Part shown: one piece after another, positions 16,871 through 26,746 of the stretch
How the letters are laid out: the number at the start of each line of letters is the position of its first letter
Numbering within the stretch: the first letter of the stretch is position 1
Assembly (NCBI GenBank): GCA_964608595.1
Contig: CAZSOU010000014.1
Span: 1 to 42,829 of the forward strand
Reading direction: 5' to 3'
Length of the DNA: 42,829 nucleotides
Source of the DNA: Oleiagrimonas sp964608595
Lineage (GTDB): Bacteria > Pseudomonadota > Gammaproteobacteria > Xanthomonadales > Rhodanobacteraceae
Position numbers and translations under genes: made by a program
Notes under the pieces: generated by a model
The model's input: only the letters and a program-made list of their open reading frames with translations
Told to the model about the DNA's origin: nothing
Database searches by the model: none

Positions 16871-17433
16871 GCGCCCGGTTGTCCGCCAAGCTCGCCCATG
16901 AAGTGGCGATAGTGGATCAATTCGTCGATGGAATCGTGAATATCGCTGAGTGCGGTATGCGAGCTGGTCTTGTTGAACCCCTTGGCCACCTGCGGCGCCC
17001 AGCGCCGTGCAAGCTCCTTGAGGGTGGAAACATCCACATGGCGATAATGGAAAAACCGTTCCAACCGCGGCATCTGCCGATACAGGAAGCGGCGATCCTG
17101 ACAGATCGAATTGCCGCACATCGGCGATTTGCCCGCCGGCACCCATTGCTCGACAAATGCCAGCGTGCGGGCTTCCGCCGTCGCATGATCGAACCCGGAC
17201 TCGAGCACCTGCTGCCACAAACCCGACTTGCCGTGCTGATTGCGGTTCCAGTCGTCCATCTGCAGCAATCGCGCTTCGTCGTGAGCGATCGCCATCACCG
17301 GCCCTTCGGCCAGCACGTTCAATTCACGATCGGTGACCACGGTGGCAATTTCCAGAATGGAGTCGTTGTCGGGATCCAGTCCGGTCATTTCCAGATCGAT
17401 CCAGATGAGGTTGTCGTCGCGCTGCTGAGCCAT
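16867..17433 (-). CDS. orn: Oligoribonuclease
   Basis: 3'-5' exoribonuclease that degrades very short RNAs, including the linear pGpG left from cyclic-di-GMP breakdown. The 188-residue protein is a DEDDh nuclease: D13 and E15 (IDLEMTGLD), D113 (CGNSICQDRRF), H159 and D164 (SSHTALSDI). Length and motifs match E. coli Orn (181). ATG at 17433 follows GGAGAA. It is coupled to folP by a 4-bp overlap and diverges from sbcB, another DEDD exonuclease. Confidence 0.97.
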   Translation of the reverse strand: MAQQRDDNLIWIDLEMTGLDPDNDSILEIATVVTDRELNVLAEGPVMAIAHDEARLLQMDDWNRNQHGKSGLWQQVLESGFDHATAEARTLAFVEQWVPAGKSPMCGNSICQDRRFLYRQMPRLERFFHYRHVDVSTLKELARRWAPQVAKGFNKTSSHTALSDIHDSIDELIHYRHFMGELGGQPGA

Positions 17434-17522
17434 GGGTTCTCCTTTGCGGAGAGTTTAGCAGTGACACCCTGACCGGGGGCTCGGGAAGGCGACCACGGTC
17501 ACGAATCCCGAACCATGCCATC

Positions 17523-18986
17523 ATGCCGACCATGACCACTTCACCCACCTTCTTCTGGCACGACTACGAAACCACCGGCGCCGATCCGATGCGTGATCGG
17601 CCGCTGCAATTTGCCGGCATCCGCACCACCATGAATTTGGAACCGGTGGGTGACCCGGTGATGCTGTATTGCAAGCCGCCGAAAGACAACCTGCCCCATC
17701 CGATGGCCACGTTGATCACCGGCATCACGCCGCAGCAGGCCGAGCGCGACGGCGTGAGGGAAGCCGAGTTCGCCGCCGCCGTGCATGACGCATTGGCGGC
17801 CAGTGGCACCTGCGGCGCGGGGTACAACTCGCTGCGTTTCGATGACGCGGTCACCCGCCATCTGCTGTACCGCAATTTTTACGACCCCTACGCGCGCGAA
17901 TGGCAAAACGGCAACAGCCGTTGGGACATCATCGATCTGGCGCGCATGTGCCACGCCCTGCGTCCCGACGGCATCCAGTGGCCTCGCCGCGACGACGGTT
18001 CGCCCAGTTTCAAGCTCGAACACCTGGCAGCAGCCAATCATCTGGAGCAGAAGCACGCCCACGACGCCCTGTCCGACGTGGAAGCCACGATCGCCCTGGC
18101 CCGGTTGTTGCGCAGCAAACAGCCGCGTCTGTGGGACTGGTATTTCCGCTTGCGGCGCAAGCAATCGGTTTTCGGGCTGTTCGATATCGCCAACATGACC
18201 CCGTTGCTGCACGTGTCCTCGCGTTATCCGGCCAGTCGTGGCTGCCTGAGCATGATCGCGCCTCTGGCCATGCACCCGACGCGCAAAACCGAAGTCATCG
18301 TCGCCAACCTCGATATGGCGCCCGACGCATTGTTCGATCTGGATGCCGATGCGATTGCCGACCGCCTGTTCACGCCGCGCGCGGACATGCCCGAAGGCAT
18401 GGAACGCGTTGGCTTGCGCACCGTGCACGTGAACCGCTCGCCGGCATTGGCACCGCTTTCGGTTCTCGAACGCACCGACACGACGCGTCTCGGCCTGGAC
18501 CTGGAGCAATGCCTGCACAACGCCGAACGACTGCGCGCAGCCGATGGCCTGACGGCGAAAGTGCGTTCAGTCTTTGCCGTCGCCGGCGATCTGCCCCGCG
18601 CGGAAGACGCGGAACTGGCGCTTTACGGCGGCTTTCTGCCCGACGCCGACAAGCCGTTGCTGGAGCGCGTGCGTGCCACCCCGCCAGCACGGCTCGATGA
18701 CCATTTCCCGTTTCAGGATCCGCGTTACCCGGCGTTGCTGTTCCGCTACCGCGCCCGCAACTGGCCCGACACGCTGAGTCCGGACGAGCACGCACGATGG
18801 GAACAATTTCGCCGGCACCGCCTGACCGATGACACATCGCTCACTTCGTTGACGCTGGATGCCTACTTCGCGGAAATCAGCGCCTTGCGTCACCGCCCCG
18901 AGTGCAGCGGTCGCGACCACGGGCTTCTCGACCATCTCGAGGCCTGGGGCCATGAGCTGCAATCGGGCCTGACCGCACCGTCGTGA
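17523..18986 (+). CDS. sbcB: Exodeoxyribonuclease I
   Basis: Processive 3'-5' exonuclease on single-stranded DNA used in recombination and mismatch repair. The 487-residue protein opens with the DEDDh active site (HDYETTG; D14, E16), followed by the thumb stretch GYNSLRFDDAVTRHLLYRNF and the H..D motif HAHDALSDVEATI. After the exonuclease core come the SH3-like and helical C-terminal domains of ExoI (about residue 200 onward). Length is close to E. coli (475). The start may be the ATG at 17523 or three codons later at 17532; neither has a strong ribosome site. Confidence 0.96.
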   Translation: MPTMTTSPTFFWHDYETTGADPMRDRPLQFAGIRTTMNLEPVGDPVMLYCKPPKDNLPHPMATLITGITPQQAERDGVREAEFAAAVHDALAASGTCGAGYNSLRFDDAVTRHLLYRNFYDPYAREWQNGNSRWDIIDLARMCHALRPDGIQWPRRDDGSPSFKLEHLAAANHLEQKHAHDALSDVEATIALARLLRSKQPRLWDWYFRLRRKQSVFGLFDIANMTPLLHVSSRYPASRGCLSMIAPLAMHPTRKTEVIVANLDMAPDALFDLDADAIADRLFTPRADMPEGMERVGLRTVHVNRSPALAPLSVLERTDTTRLGLDLEQCLHNAERLRAADGLTAKVRSVFAVAGDLPRAEDAELALYGGFLPDADKPLLERVRATPPARLDDHFPFQDPRYPALLFRYRARNWPDTLSPDEHARWEQFRRHRLTDDTSLTSLTLDAYFAEISALRHRPECSGRDHGLLDHLEAWGHELQSGLTAPS

Positions 18987-19119
18987 AAGCGTATCCGTAC
19001 CAGCGCCCGCGAGACGTGCTGTTGCCAATCGGCACTGTCACCCATGCGGTGCCTTGCGCTGCGACGGCGGGGTGTCGCAGGCAGACGAAGGCACGCGCAT
19101 TGTTGCTACCATCGGGCCC

Positions 19120-19824
19120 ATGCCTCGCAGCTATTTCTCGCCCGCCACGTTCCGCTTTCTGCGCCAACTCGACCGGCACAACAACCGCGAATGGTTTCAT
19201 GCACACAAGGCGGATTACGAGAAGCACGTGCGCGAACCCTTCCAGGCGCTGCTTGTCGACCTTCAGGAACCACTGGCGAAAATCAGCCCACACTACCGTG
19301 CCGATCCAGGCAAGGTCGGCGGCTCCATGTTTCGCATCCATCGCGACACGCGCTTTTCGCACAACAAGCTGCCGTACAAACCGTTCGCCGGCGCGCGTCT
19401 GTTCCATGAGCGACGCCGTGAAATTGCCGCACCCTCCTTTTATCTGCATATCGCCCCCGACAACTGTTTTGTCGGCGGCGGCCTGTGGCACCCCGAGTCG
19501 CACACCTTGCGCAACATCCGCGACTTCATCGTGGACAACCCCGCGGCGTGGAAACGCGCCACGCAAGGGCGCGCATTTCGTCAGTATTTCACCTTCTGGG
19601 GCGAAAGCCTGAAACGCCACCCGCGCGGTTTCAACGCCGATCACGAATTGATCGACGACCTCAAACGCAAGAGTTTCGCCGCCGGTGAAGGCTTCAGCGA
19701 AGAACTGGCCTGCTCCGATGAATTGCGCGCATTTGCGATCACCCGCTTCAAGTGCATTGCGCCGATGATCGACTACCTTTGCGCGGCGCAGAACCTGGAA
19801 TTCCAGGATCTCGTCCGTAAATAA
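19120..19824 (+). CDS. DUF2461 domain-containing protein
   Basis: A 234-residue protein of unknown function. It matches the DUF2461/TIGR02453 family: FSPATFRFLRQLDRHNNREW, a central FRIHRDTRFSHNKLPYKPF block, GGGLWHPES, and a C-terminal FSEELACSD. The family is widespread, cytosolic and uncharacterised. Start taken as the ATG at 19120 (MPRSYFSPATF), where family similarity begins; the open frame extends 22 codons further without a better ribosome site. It follows sbcB after 133 bp with no clear signal between them, and converges on yhdP across a REP-like element. Confidence 0.88.
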   Translation: MPRSYFSPATFRFLRQLDRHNNREWFHAHKADYEKHVREPFQALLVDLQEPLAKISPHYRADPGKVGGSMFRIHRDTRFSHNKLPYKPFAGARLFHERRREIAAPSFYLHIAPDNCFVGGGLWHPESHTLRNIRDFIVDNPAAWKRATQGRAFRQYFTFWGESLKRHPRGFNADHELIDDLKRKSFAAGEGFSEELACSDELRAFAITRFKCIAPMIDYLCAAQNLEFQDLVRK

Positions 19825-19829
19825 CGAAA

Positions 19830-19930
19830 CCGTTCGTGTTGAGCGTAGCGAAGCGAAGTCGAAACACCGGAAATCCGCATCGCCTGGCACTCCGACTTCG
19901 CGCCTTCGGCGCGACGCTCAGTGCGAACGG
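19830..19930. repeat. REP-like palindromic element between convergent genes
   Basis: The left arm (CCGTTCGTGTTGAGCGTAGC from 19830, continuing to AAGTCGA) is an imperfect reverse complement of the right arm ending 19930. The right arm also contains a perfect small hairpin CGCGCC-TTC-GGCGCG (19899-19913). The TGAGCGTAGCGAAGCGAAGTCGA core is a common intergenic repeat type in proteobacteria. Its position between the 3' ends of the DUF2461 gene and yhdP suits a bidirectional terminator. Confidence 0.65.
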
Positions 19931-19947
19931 CTACTTGCGGACGCGTT

Positions 19948-22900
19948 TCAAGGCTGCGACGACGCGGAACGGGTCGTCGACGCCGGGACGGGAATGGTTT
20001 GCACGCTGCCCGAAACGGCTGGCGTCGTCTTCTTCGGCGATACGGGGGCACCGCCTTTTGCCGCTGACTGCCCACTACGCGGCACTTTCTTCGCGCCGTG
20101 TTTTTCCACCAGTTCAATCTTGGGGTCATCCCACGATCCGGTGATGTGATAGCGCGCGCTGGCGGCCTTGTTGATGCCTTTGCCGAGCAAGCCCTGCACG
20201 GCAAGTCCGGCGGCCGCACCGACCGGCCCGCCGACCACCGCGCCAACGATGGGGAGACTGTTGCCGATGTGCGGGATCGCCAGCACATGCTGATCATAAT
20301 CATGCTTGCGAAAACCCACGCGTCCGGTCACGGACACGTCGGCGGCCGGCCCCTCGAGTTTCAGGTCTTCGGTATAGGCGTTGCCATCGTGAAACCGGAA
20401 ATGGCCTTTGATCGAATCAAAACCGAACCCCTTGCCGAACACGTCACCGAAATCCAGGCTCAGGCGACGCGGCAACTCGGCGATCGACATCAACCCGAAC
20501 AGTCGACCGACGCCAGGCTTGACCTCCGGTATGCGCCCCTGACCGATATCGAGCGTCAACGTGCCCTCCACGTTGGCCAGCGTGAACGACGAGGGTGCGC
20601 CGGGCCAGGTGGCATTCATGTCCACCTGCGTCTCGCCACCGCTGAACAAGCCGTCATAGCCGAATGCATCCAGCATCCTGCCCAGATTCTCGGCACTGAA
20701 ATGCAGCTCCATGTGTGTGTGACTGTCGCGGGCCGTACCCGTCCATGCGCCGGTGGCCGAAATGTGCACCGATTTGGATTGCGTGCGCAACATGTCGATA
20801 TGCATGCCTTGCGCCGTGGGCCGACTTTCCAGCCGTACCTGGCCCAGATGCGCATCACCGAAGCGCAGATCACCCACCCAGACATGCAATGGCGGCAAGC
20901 TGGCCGGCGCCACGCCCACGTCCGCCGCCTCTTGCGGGGTCGGGCTGACCGGGCGCGCGACCGGCTTCGAGGATTTTCCGGAAGCATCGACCTTGTCGGG
21001 GCTGGGCCAATACAGACGGTCAAAGCGTGCCACGACGCCGCGCTTGTCCATGTTCTGCAGCGGCACTGTCGTGTTGCCCTTGATCTCGGGGCCTTCGACG
21101 GTCAACTTCAAGTCATTCTTTTCCGGATGAATTTTGACGTGCAAATCTTTGAATTCATGACCAAAAACGCTGGACTTCCCCGTCATGACATCCACGTTGA
21201 TCGGCGGCACGTCCTGTTGCTTGGCGTCACCTTTGGCCGACAACGCATACTGCACCCAACCGGAAACATCCAGGCGTGGCGTGCGACCACGGATATGAAT
21301 CCCTTGCGCCGGCAACGGGCCTTGCGGTGCCGTGCCGCCCAGCATCACGTCGACCACGGCGGGCTGCTTGTCACTCGGCAATCGCGCCCGTGCGTAGACC
21401 TGATTCCCGAGCACCACGCGCAAATGTCCGCCGGCGAACGGAAAACCCATTTGCATGTTCAACGGCAGCAATGCCTGCGTCGACTTGTCCAGTGGCGCCG
21501 GCAACTTCAACGCCATGCCGCGCAAATTGGAGTGCACGCTCAACACCTGTTTCGCATGCACCGGATTGTCGGCGTCGTTGTCGATGTGGAATCCGATGTC
21601 GAACGGTGCACTGCCGCTGGCGATTCCGGCCAACGACGCCACTTCGTCATGCCCCGCAACCAGCTGCGCCATGGTGAAATTGCCGCGCATGTTCACCTTG
21701 AACGGCCACGCCGGGTTGCCGGTGCCGGGCCCGATGTTCATGTCCAGGGTGACCGGTTGCCCGTGGTAAGTGGCCGTCAAACCCCGCGCATCAAGACCAT
21801 GCCGATCAAACTTCAGCGGACCGCTCAAGTGACCCAGATGCAACTTCCAGTCGGCGGCGTCCACATCGGCATCATGCAGATTGACCGTCCCCGCCAGCGT
21901 GAACGGATTGGTCGCCTTGCGCGACAGGGGCACCACCATCGAAAAATCGAAATCGCCCTCGCCGTTCATTTGCAGGTGTTTCAAGACATCCGCATGCGTT
22001 TTGCCGATGGGGCTGGAACGAACGAACTGCAACAAGTCGCCACCCTTGCCGCCGCCCTGCGCCGTGAGCACCAACTCGGACTTGCCGAAGTCGGGAATAC
22101 TGGCCACGGCGTGTTTCACCTTCACACCCTGCACCTGGCCGGACGTGAGCACCGCGAGCATGCCGTTGTCGATGAAATCCGCCTTGACCGACAAATTCTC
22201 GGCACGCGGCCAACCGGGCTGAAAATCCAGCGCCAGACCCGAAATATCGGCACTGGCCTGGAAGCGTCCCTCATGATGCTTGAACGGCCAATCGGACAAA
22301 TCGCCGTGCATGACCACACGCGCATCATCCACCGAGCCGGCAATCAGACCCTTGTCCAGCCAGTCGATGGCCGACTGTGCCATCGCCGTCACCGGCCAGA
22401 ACCGCTTCGCCTCGGCGATGTCGAGATGATCCAGGCCCGCGTACAAGTCCAGTACCGGCGCACCACCGCCGACCGGCAGCAGGATGGATCCGCGCACACT
22501 GCCCTTGATGCCCTTGCCGGTAAACCCGATACCATCGGTCCCCAGGTGCCAGCCATCGGCGCTGCGCCAGAATGCGGCATCACCATGCACATCCAGCTCG
22601 AAAGGCCAGCGAAACATGGGACGGTCGTCGAGCGTCAGCGACTGCTTCGGCAAATGCAGCGACATGGCCTCGGCATCACCGAGCAACATGCCGTGAAGAT
22701 GGTCGACACCGGGTTGCCCGGCGGTGGCGGCAAAACCGAGATGATCAAAGCGCACCTGCAACGATTCGATGCGGCGCGCCTGCGACCACGTGAAATTTGC
22801 ATCGGACAGATGCACTTGCGGATGCGCATTGATCAGCCAGTCACGGGTCCCCGCCGCCATCTTCGGCGCCAGCGCGGCGAGAGTCAGCCAGCCCCCCGGG

Positions 22901-23907
22901 GTCAAATCGTGCGCTGTGCCGACAATGCGCTCATCATCGCCGCCCAGACCACTGATGTCGACACGCGCGGCCCCCGCCTCGCCCGGTGCAAACAACACGG
23001 TGGCGTGGTCGCCGCGACGTTTGTACCGCATCAGTCCCTTGAGGTCGGCGACGGATACAGGACCGCCCGGCCCTTGCACCGACAAGTCGGACAGATCGGC
23101 CTGCGCCACGAGTCCGGTCACCTTGCGATGCTGCCATGCCAGCCAGACCGCGAGGTCGCCCCGCCCCGAATCGATGGCGTAATCGCGTATTTTCGCGTTG
23201 GCGAACATGCTGCCAAGATCGACGTCGTCTGCACTCAGATATAAACGCCCGGACGTTCCGTCACCACGAATGTCGCCGACGATTTTCAGTGCCTGGCGTG
23301 AATTCCCTCGATGCAGCAAGCCGGCAAAACGCAACGCATCGGCACCGTTGCTGACACGTACCGGGCCGGCACGTATCCGGTATCGATTGCCGCTGCCGGC
23401 ATCGTCGATTTCCAGTTGCAGATCATCCAGCCACAAGTTGCCCGGCAAGTCGCTGGGCCGAATGTTGCGTGTCGGTGCCGTGCCCGCGACGCCGAATCCG
23501 GCCACATGCCAGTGGCCATCGGCATCGCGTACAAGACGCAATTTGAGTCCGCTCAACCGCAGATTGACCCAATGGCGCGAAGGCCATACCAGCGCGCCGA
23601 AATCCAGTTTGACGCGAGCCGTCGGCAAGGTCATCGCTGCCTGTCCCTGGCTGGTGCCGATATGCACCTTGTGCAACACGAGCAACGGGCCCGACGGTTG
23701 CCAGTGACCTTCGATGGAAGCGAAGCTGACCGGTTGATGCAGCTGCTCGCTCAGCATCCGGGCCACGCGCTCGGGATAATGCGCCACCAGAGGCAGCAAC
23801 AGTTGTGCCAATGCCATCAACACGGCAAGCACGATGGCCGACACCGCCAATACGCCACCGATGGTGAACCAGGCGCGTCGCATGCAATGGCGCCAGCGGT
23901 TTTTCAA
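19948..23907 (-). CDS. yhdP: YhdP family AsmA-like envelope protein
   Basis: Very large (1319 residues) inner-membrane-anchored periplasmic protein of the AsmA/YhdP group. Known relatives bridge the periplasm and help move phospholipids to the outer membrane. A single N-terminal transmembrane helix (about 12-40) is followed by long repetitive beta-strand sequence (DUF3971) and the C-terminal AsmA-like conserved block (GRIPEVKPGVGRLFGLMSIA, then PIVGAVVGGPVGAAAGL). Length is close to E. coli YhdP (1266). The last 50 residues are a Lys/Ser/Pro-rich tail unlike the family. It follows rng after 51 bp, the same rng-yhdP pair as in E. coli. Confidence 0.94.
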   Translation of the reverse strand: MKNRWRHCMRRAWFTIGGVLAVSAIVLAVLMALAQLLLPLVAHYPERVARMLSEQLHQPVSFASIEGHWQPSGPLLVLHKVHIGTSQGQAAMTLPTARVKLDFGALVWPSRHWVNLRLSGLKLRLVRDADGHWHVAGFGVAGTAPTRNIRPSDLPGNLWLDDLQLEIDDAGSGNRYRIRAGPVRVSNGADALRFAGLLHRGNSRQALKIVGDIRGDGTSGRLYLSADDVDLGSMFANAKIRDYAIDSGRGDLAVWLAWQHRKVTGLVAQADLSDLSVQGPGGPVSVADLKGLMRYKRRGDHATVLFAPGEAGAARVDISGLGGDDERIVGTAHDLTPGGWLTLAALAPKMAAGTRDWLINAHPQVHLSDANFTWSQARRIESLQVRFDHLGFAATAGQPGVDHLHGMLLGDAEAMSLHLPKQSLTLDDRPMFRWPFELDVHGDAAFWRSADGWHLGTDGIGFTGKGIKGSVRGSILLPVGGGAPVLDLYAGLDHLDIAEAKRFWPVTAMAQSAIDWLDKGLIAGSVDDARVVMHGDLSDWPFKHHEGRFQASADISGLALDFQPGWPRAENLSVKADFIDNGMLAVLTSGQVQGVKVKHAVASIPDFGKSELVLTAQGGGKGGDLLQFVRSSPIGKTHADVLKHLQMNGEGDFDFSMVVPLSRKATNPFTLAGTVNLHDADVDAADWKLHLGHLSGPLKFDRHGLDARGLTATYHGQPVTLDMNIGPGTGNPAWPFKVNMRGNFTMAQLVAGHDEVASLAGIASGSAPFDIGFHIDNDADNPVHAKQVLSVHSNLRGMALKLPAPLDKSTQALLPLNMQMGFPFAGGHLRVVLGNQVYARARLPSDKQPAVVDVMLGGTAPQGPLPAQGIHIRGRTPRLDVSGWVQYALSAKGDAKQQDVPPINVDVMTGKSSVFGHEFKDLHVKIHPEKNDLKLTVEGPEIKGNTTVPLQNMDKRGVVARFDRLYWPSPDKVDASGKSSKPVARPVSPTPQEAADVGVAPASLPPLHVWVGDLRFGDAHLGQVRLESRPTAQGMHIDMLRTQSKSVHISATGAWTGTARDSHTHMELHFSAENLGRMLDAFGYDGLFSGGETQVDMNATWPGAPSSFTLANVEGTLTLDIGQGRIPEVKPGVGRLFGLMSIAELPRRLSLDFGDVFGKGFGFDSIKGHFRFHDGNAYTEDLKLEGPAADVSVTGRVGFRKHDYDQHVLAIPHIGNSLPIVGAVVGGPVGAAAGLAVQGLLGKGINKAASARYHITGSWDDPKIELVEKHGAKKVPRSGQSAAKGGAPVSPKKTTPAVSGSVQTIPVPASTTRSASSQP

Positions 23908-23958
23908 CGTGCCGCTCCCGCCCTGTCCGACGGCGAGTCGGACGGCGCATCGCCATGC

Positions 23959-25452
23959 TTACAACAACACCACATCGAACTGTTCCTGCGTGTACTGCTC
24001 CTCGGCATGAAGGCTGATGTCCTTGCCGATGAATTCTTCCAATTCGGCCAATGCCGCCGAATCCTCCTCGAGAATGCGATCGACAACCGCGGGGCTGGCC
24101 ATGAGCATGAGTTTTTCAGCGTCGAACTGACGCACCGAGCGCGTGATTTCGCGAAAAACTTCGTGCGTCACCGTTTCCGCTGTTTTCAGCGTGCCGCGGC
24201 CGCCGCAGGTGGCGCAAGGTTCGCACAGCTGGCGCTCCAGACTTTCGCTGGTGCGCTTGCGTGTCATTTCCACCAGACCCAACGCCGACATCGGGTACAC
24301 GGTGGTCTTGACGTGATCGTGCACCAGCCCCTTTTCCAGCATGCGCAGGACCTGGCGTTTGTGCTCGGCATCGACCATGTCGATGAAGTCGATGATGATG
24401 ATGCCGCCCAGATTGCGCAAGCGCAGTTGCCGCGCGGCCGCCTGCGCGGCTTCGAGGTTGGTCCGGTAAACCGTTTCTTCCAGATTGCGCGTGCCGAGAT
24501 AGCCGCCGGTGTTGACGTCGATGGTGGTCATCGCCTCGGTCTGGTCGATCACCAGCGAACCACCGGATTTCAGCGGCACCTGCTTGTTGAGGGCGCGCTT
24601 GATCTCGTCTTCGACGCCGTACAGCTCGAAAATCGGCCGGTCGTCATCGTAAAGCTCGATGCGGTCGTCCAGATCGGACATGAACTTGTGCACGAAATGA
24701 CGCGCGTTCTCGCACGTTTCGTTCGAATCCACCCGCACCCGTTCCACGCCGTCATGCAACTGGTCGCGCAGCATGCGCAGCGGCAGCGACAATTCCTCGT
24801 AGACACAATCGCCGACCCTGGCCGCGGTGATGTTCGATTGCACCACACGCCACACACGGCCGAGGTAATCCACGTCGAAAGCCAGTGATTCGCCGGACTT
24901 TCCTTCGGCATTGGTGCGCACGATGTAGCCCGGCGGATTCTCGCCGATCAGGCCCGCCACCGTGTCTTTCAAACGCTGACGCTCGAGTTCGTCCTCGATG
25001 CGCGCCGACACGCCCAGATTGTGTGCATGCGGCAACAGCACCAGATAGCGCGACGGAATCGACAAATACGCCGACAGCCGCGCACCCTTGCTGCTGATGG
25101 GATCGCGGATGACCTGCACCACGATGTCCTGACCTTCGTGCACCAGCTCGCTGATCGACGGCATCGGCGCGGAGGCTGTCGACGGCGCGGCGGCCTCGCC
25201 ATTGTCGACCACGGGCGCGTCATGCGGGCGCACGATGTCCGACGCGTGCAGAAACGCCGCCCGTTCCAGACCGATATCGACGAACGCCGCCTGCATGCCC
25301 GGCATCACGCGGCGCACGCGACCCTTGTAGATATTGCCGGCAAAGCCACGCCGACGCGCACGTTCGACGTGCACCTCCTGCAACATGCCGCCTTCGATCT
25401 TCGCCACCCGCGTCTCGCGGGGCGTGACATTGATCAGGATTTCCTCGCTCAC
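23959..25452 (-). CDS. rng: Ribonuclease G
   Basis: Endoribonuclease of the RNase E/G family; matures the 16S rRNA 5' end and decays some mRNAs. The 497-residue protein has an N-terminal S1 domain (from about 38, with a sensor-type insertion), DNase I-like catalytic aspartates D312 (TTIDVNTGG) and D355 (IIIIDFIDMVD), and the zinc-link cysteines C410, C413 and C416. The long C-terminal degradosome scaffold of RNase E is missing, which decides for RNase G. The order maf-rng-yhdP is conserved. Confidence 0.96.
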   Translation of the reverse strand: MSEEILINVTPRETRVAKIEGGMLQEVHVERARRRGFAGNIYKGRVRRVMPGMQAAFVDIGLERAAFLHASDIVRPHDAPVVDNGEAAAPSTASAPMPSISELVHEGQDIVVQVIRDPISSKGARLSAYLSIPSRYLVLLPHAHNLGVSARIEDELERQRLKDTVAGLIGENPPGYIVRTNAEGKSGESLAFDVDYLGRVWRVVQSNITAARVGDCVYEELSLPLRMLRDQLHDGVERVRVDSNETCENARHFVHKFMSDLDDRIELYDDDRPIFELYGVEDEIKRALNKQVPLKSGGSLVIDQTEAMTTIDVNTGGYLGTRNLEETVYRTNLEAAQAAARQLRLRNLGGIIIIDFIDMVDAEHKRQVLRMLEKGLVHDHVKTTVYPMSALGLVEMTRKRTSESLERQLCEPCATCGGRGTLKTAETVTHEVFREITRSVRQFDAEKLMLMASPAVVDRILEEDSAALAELEEFIGKDISLHAEEQYTQEQFDVVLL

Positions 25453-25552
25453 CCGTGTTTGCCCTCCGACGTCGGCATCAAGAACACCCTGATCCGCCTT
25501 CCCGTCATTTATAGCCGTTCCATGCGGAAACTGTCGATGCGTCGTGCCGGTT

Positions 25553-26125
25553 TCATGCCGAATACTTGCCGAAATTGCGCAACAGTTGTGCGGTTTCGTG
25601 CAGCGGCAAGCCCATCACGCCGGAATAACTGCCGTCGAGATGCGCGACGAACGCGGCCGCGCGCCCCTGGATGGCATACCCGCCGGCCTTGCCGAACGGC
25701 TCGCCGGTCGCGACGTAGGCGTTCATCATGTCCGCATCGATATCGGCCATGCGCACGGTGGAAATGCAGCGCGCACCGGCTTCGCGATCATGCGCCATCA
25801 CCCAGACGGCCGACACGACTTCGTGCTCCCGGCCCGACAAACGCTGCAGCATGCGCCTGGCCGCATCGGCGTCGGCGGGTTTGCCGAATACGTCGTCGTC
25901 CATGACCACCTCGGTATCGGCCGCCAGCACCACCGCATCCGCGTCATTGCCGAGTTCGGCCAGCGCCGCGCGCGCCTTGTCGTGGGCCACCCGCTCGACA
26001 TACGCCGCCGGTGCCTCGCCGGATTCACGGCGCTCGGGTACGTCCACCTTGAATACCTCGAACCCCACACCGAGCTGTTGCAGCAATTCGCGCCGACGCG
26101 GCGATTGTGACGCCAAGTAAATCAT
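25553..26125 (-). CDS. maf: Maf/YhdE family nucleoside triphosphate pyrophosphatase
   Basis: House-cleaning enzyme that hydrolyses dTTP/UTP or modified nucleotides to monophosphates. The 190-residue protein has the family start IYLASQSPRRRELLQQLG, the acidic site AADTEVVMDD, the GKP loop, and the closing GYAIQGRAAAFVAHLDGSYS motif. The Q-G-R-A pattern is typical of the YhdE (dTTP/UTP) subgroup. Start set at the ATG at 26125; a longer frame to 26164 is not family sequence. It lies 100 bp upstream of rng. Confidence 0.95.
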   Translation of the reverse strand: MIYLASQSPRRRELLQQLGVGFEVFKVDVPERRESGEAPAAYVERVAHDKARAALAELGNDADAVVLAADTEVVMDDDVFGKPADADAARRMLQRLSGREHEVVSAVWVMAHDREAGARCISTVRMADIDADMMNAYVATGEPFGKAGGYAIQGRAAAFVAHLDGSYSGVMGLPLHETAQLLRNFGKYSA

Positions 26126-26192
26126 GCACTTTCCGTCGATCAAAAGGACCAGCATAACGGACACGCCGCGCGGGCGTGCATGTCGTGCGCGG

Positions 26193-26247
26193 CAGCCTCA
26201 GCGCATGGACGAGCCTTGAGGCTGTCGCGCATGAGATGCGCTCTTAC
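26193..26247 (-). repeat. REP-type hairpin overlapping the rlmH stop codon
   Basis: On the minus strand GTAAGAGCGCATCTCATGCGC starts at 26247: the GTAAGAGC head plus a 6-bp stem GCGCAT/ATGCGC with a 3-base loop. A second inverted repeat (CAGCCTCA 26193-26200 with TGAGGCTG 26217-26224) follows. The TAA of this REP head is itself the rlmH stop codon (26244-26246). The unit lies in the 118-bp rlmH-maf spacer. Pattern-based call. Confidence 0.6.
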
Positions 26248-26714
26248 GGGCGGTGATAGGGGTGACCGGCGACGATGGTGGTGGCGCGATAAAGCTGCTC
26301 GGCGAGCACCAGGCGGACCAGCATGTGCGGCAAGGTCAGCGAACCCAGCGACCAGCGTTGATCGGCACGCTCCAGGACGTCGCTCGCATGCCCGTCCGGG
26401 CCGCCGATCAAAAACGCGAGGTCACGCCCACCCATGCGCCAGTTTTCGAGCTGGCCGGCGAGTTGCTCGCTGCTCCAGGTTTTGCCGCGGCCATCCAGCG
26501 CCACCACATGCGTGTCGCGCGGCAATGCGGCGAGGACCGCCGCACCTTCGTCCGCCATGGCACGACGATCGTCGCGGCCCTTGCCGCGTGCGCCGGGTTT
26601 GATCTCGACGAGCTCGAGCGGCAGTTCGCGCGACAGGCGCTTGCGGTATTCGGCGAAACCTTCCGCCACCCAGCCGGGCATGCGCTCGCCGATGGCCAGG
26701 ATGCGAACGTGCAT
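26244..26714 (-). CDS. rlmH: 23S rRNA pseudouridine-1915 N3-methyltransferase
   Basis: SPOUT-class methyltransferase that modifies pseudouridine 1915 of 23S rRNA in the intact 70S ribosome. The 156-residue protein (E. coli 155) has the S-adenosylmethionine knot sequences LDGRGKTWSSEQLA and FLIGGPDG, and the C-terminal LVLAEQLYRATTIVAGHPYH, where HPYH is the conserved end. It sits just after rsfS, as in most proteobacteria. Its stop codon is part of a REP-type repeat. Confidence 0.97.
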   Translation of the reverse strand: MHVRILAIGERMPGWVAEGFAEYRKRLSRELPLELVEIKPGARGKGRDDRRAMADEGAAVLAALPRDTHVVALDGRGKTWSSEQLAGQLENWRMGGRDLAFLIGGPDGHASDVLERADQRWSLGSLTLPHMLVRLVLAEQLYRATTIVAGHPYHRP

Positions 26715-26746
26715 TCAGACGTGTCCCGAAACCCGCGGCCGAAGCG

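Noticed and set aside
20098..23244. 1048-codon open frame on the plus strand opposite yhdP
   Set aside because: Composition effect of a high-GC gene read in the opposite direction; no family sequence, no ribosome site, and yhdP is clearly real.
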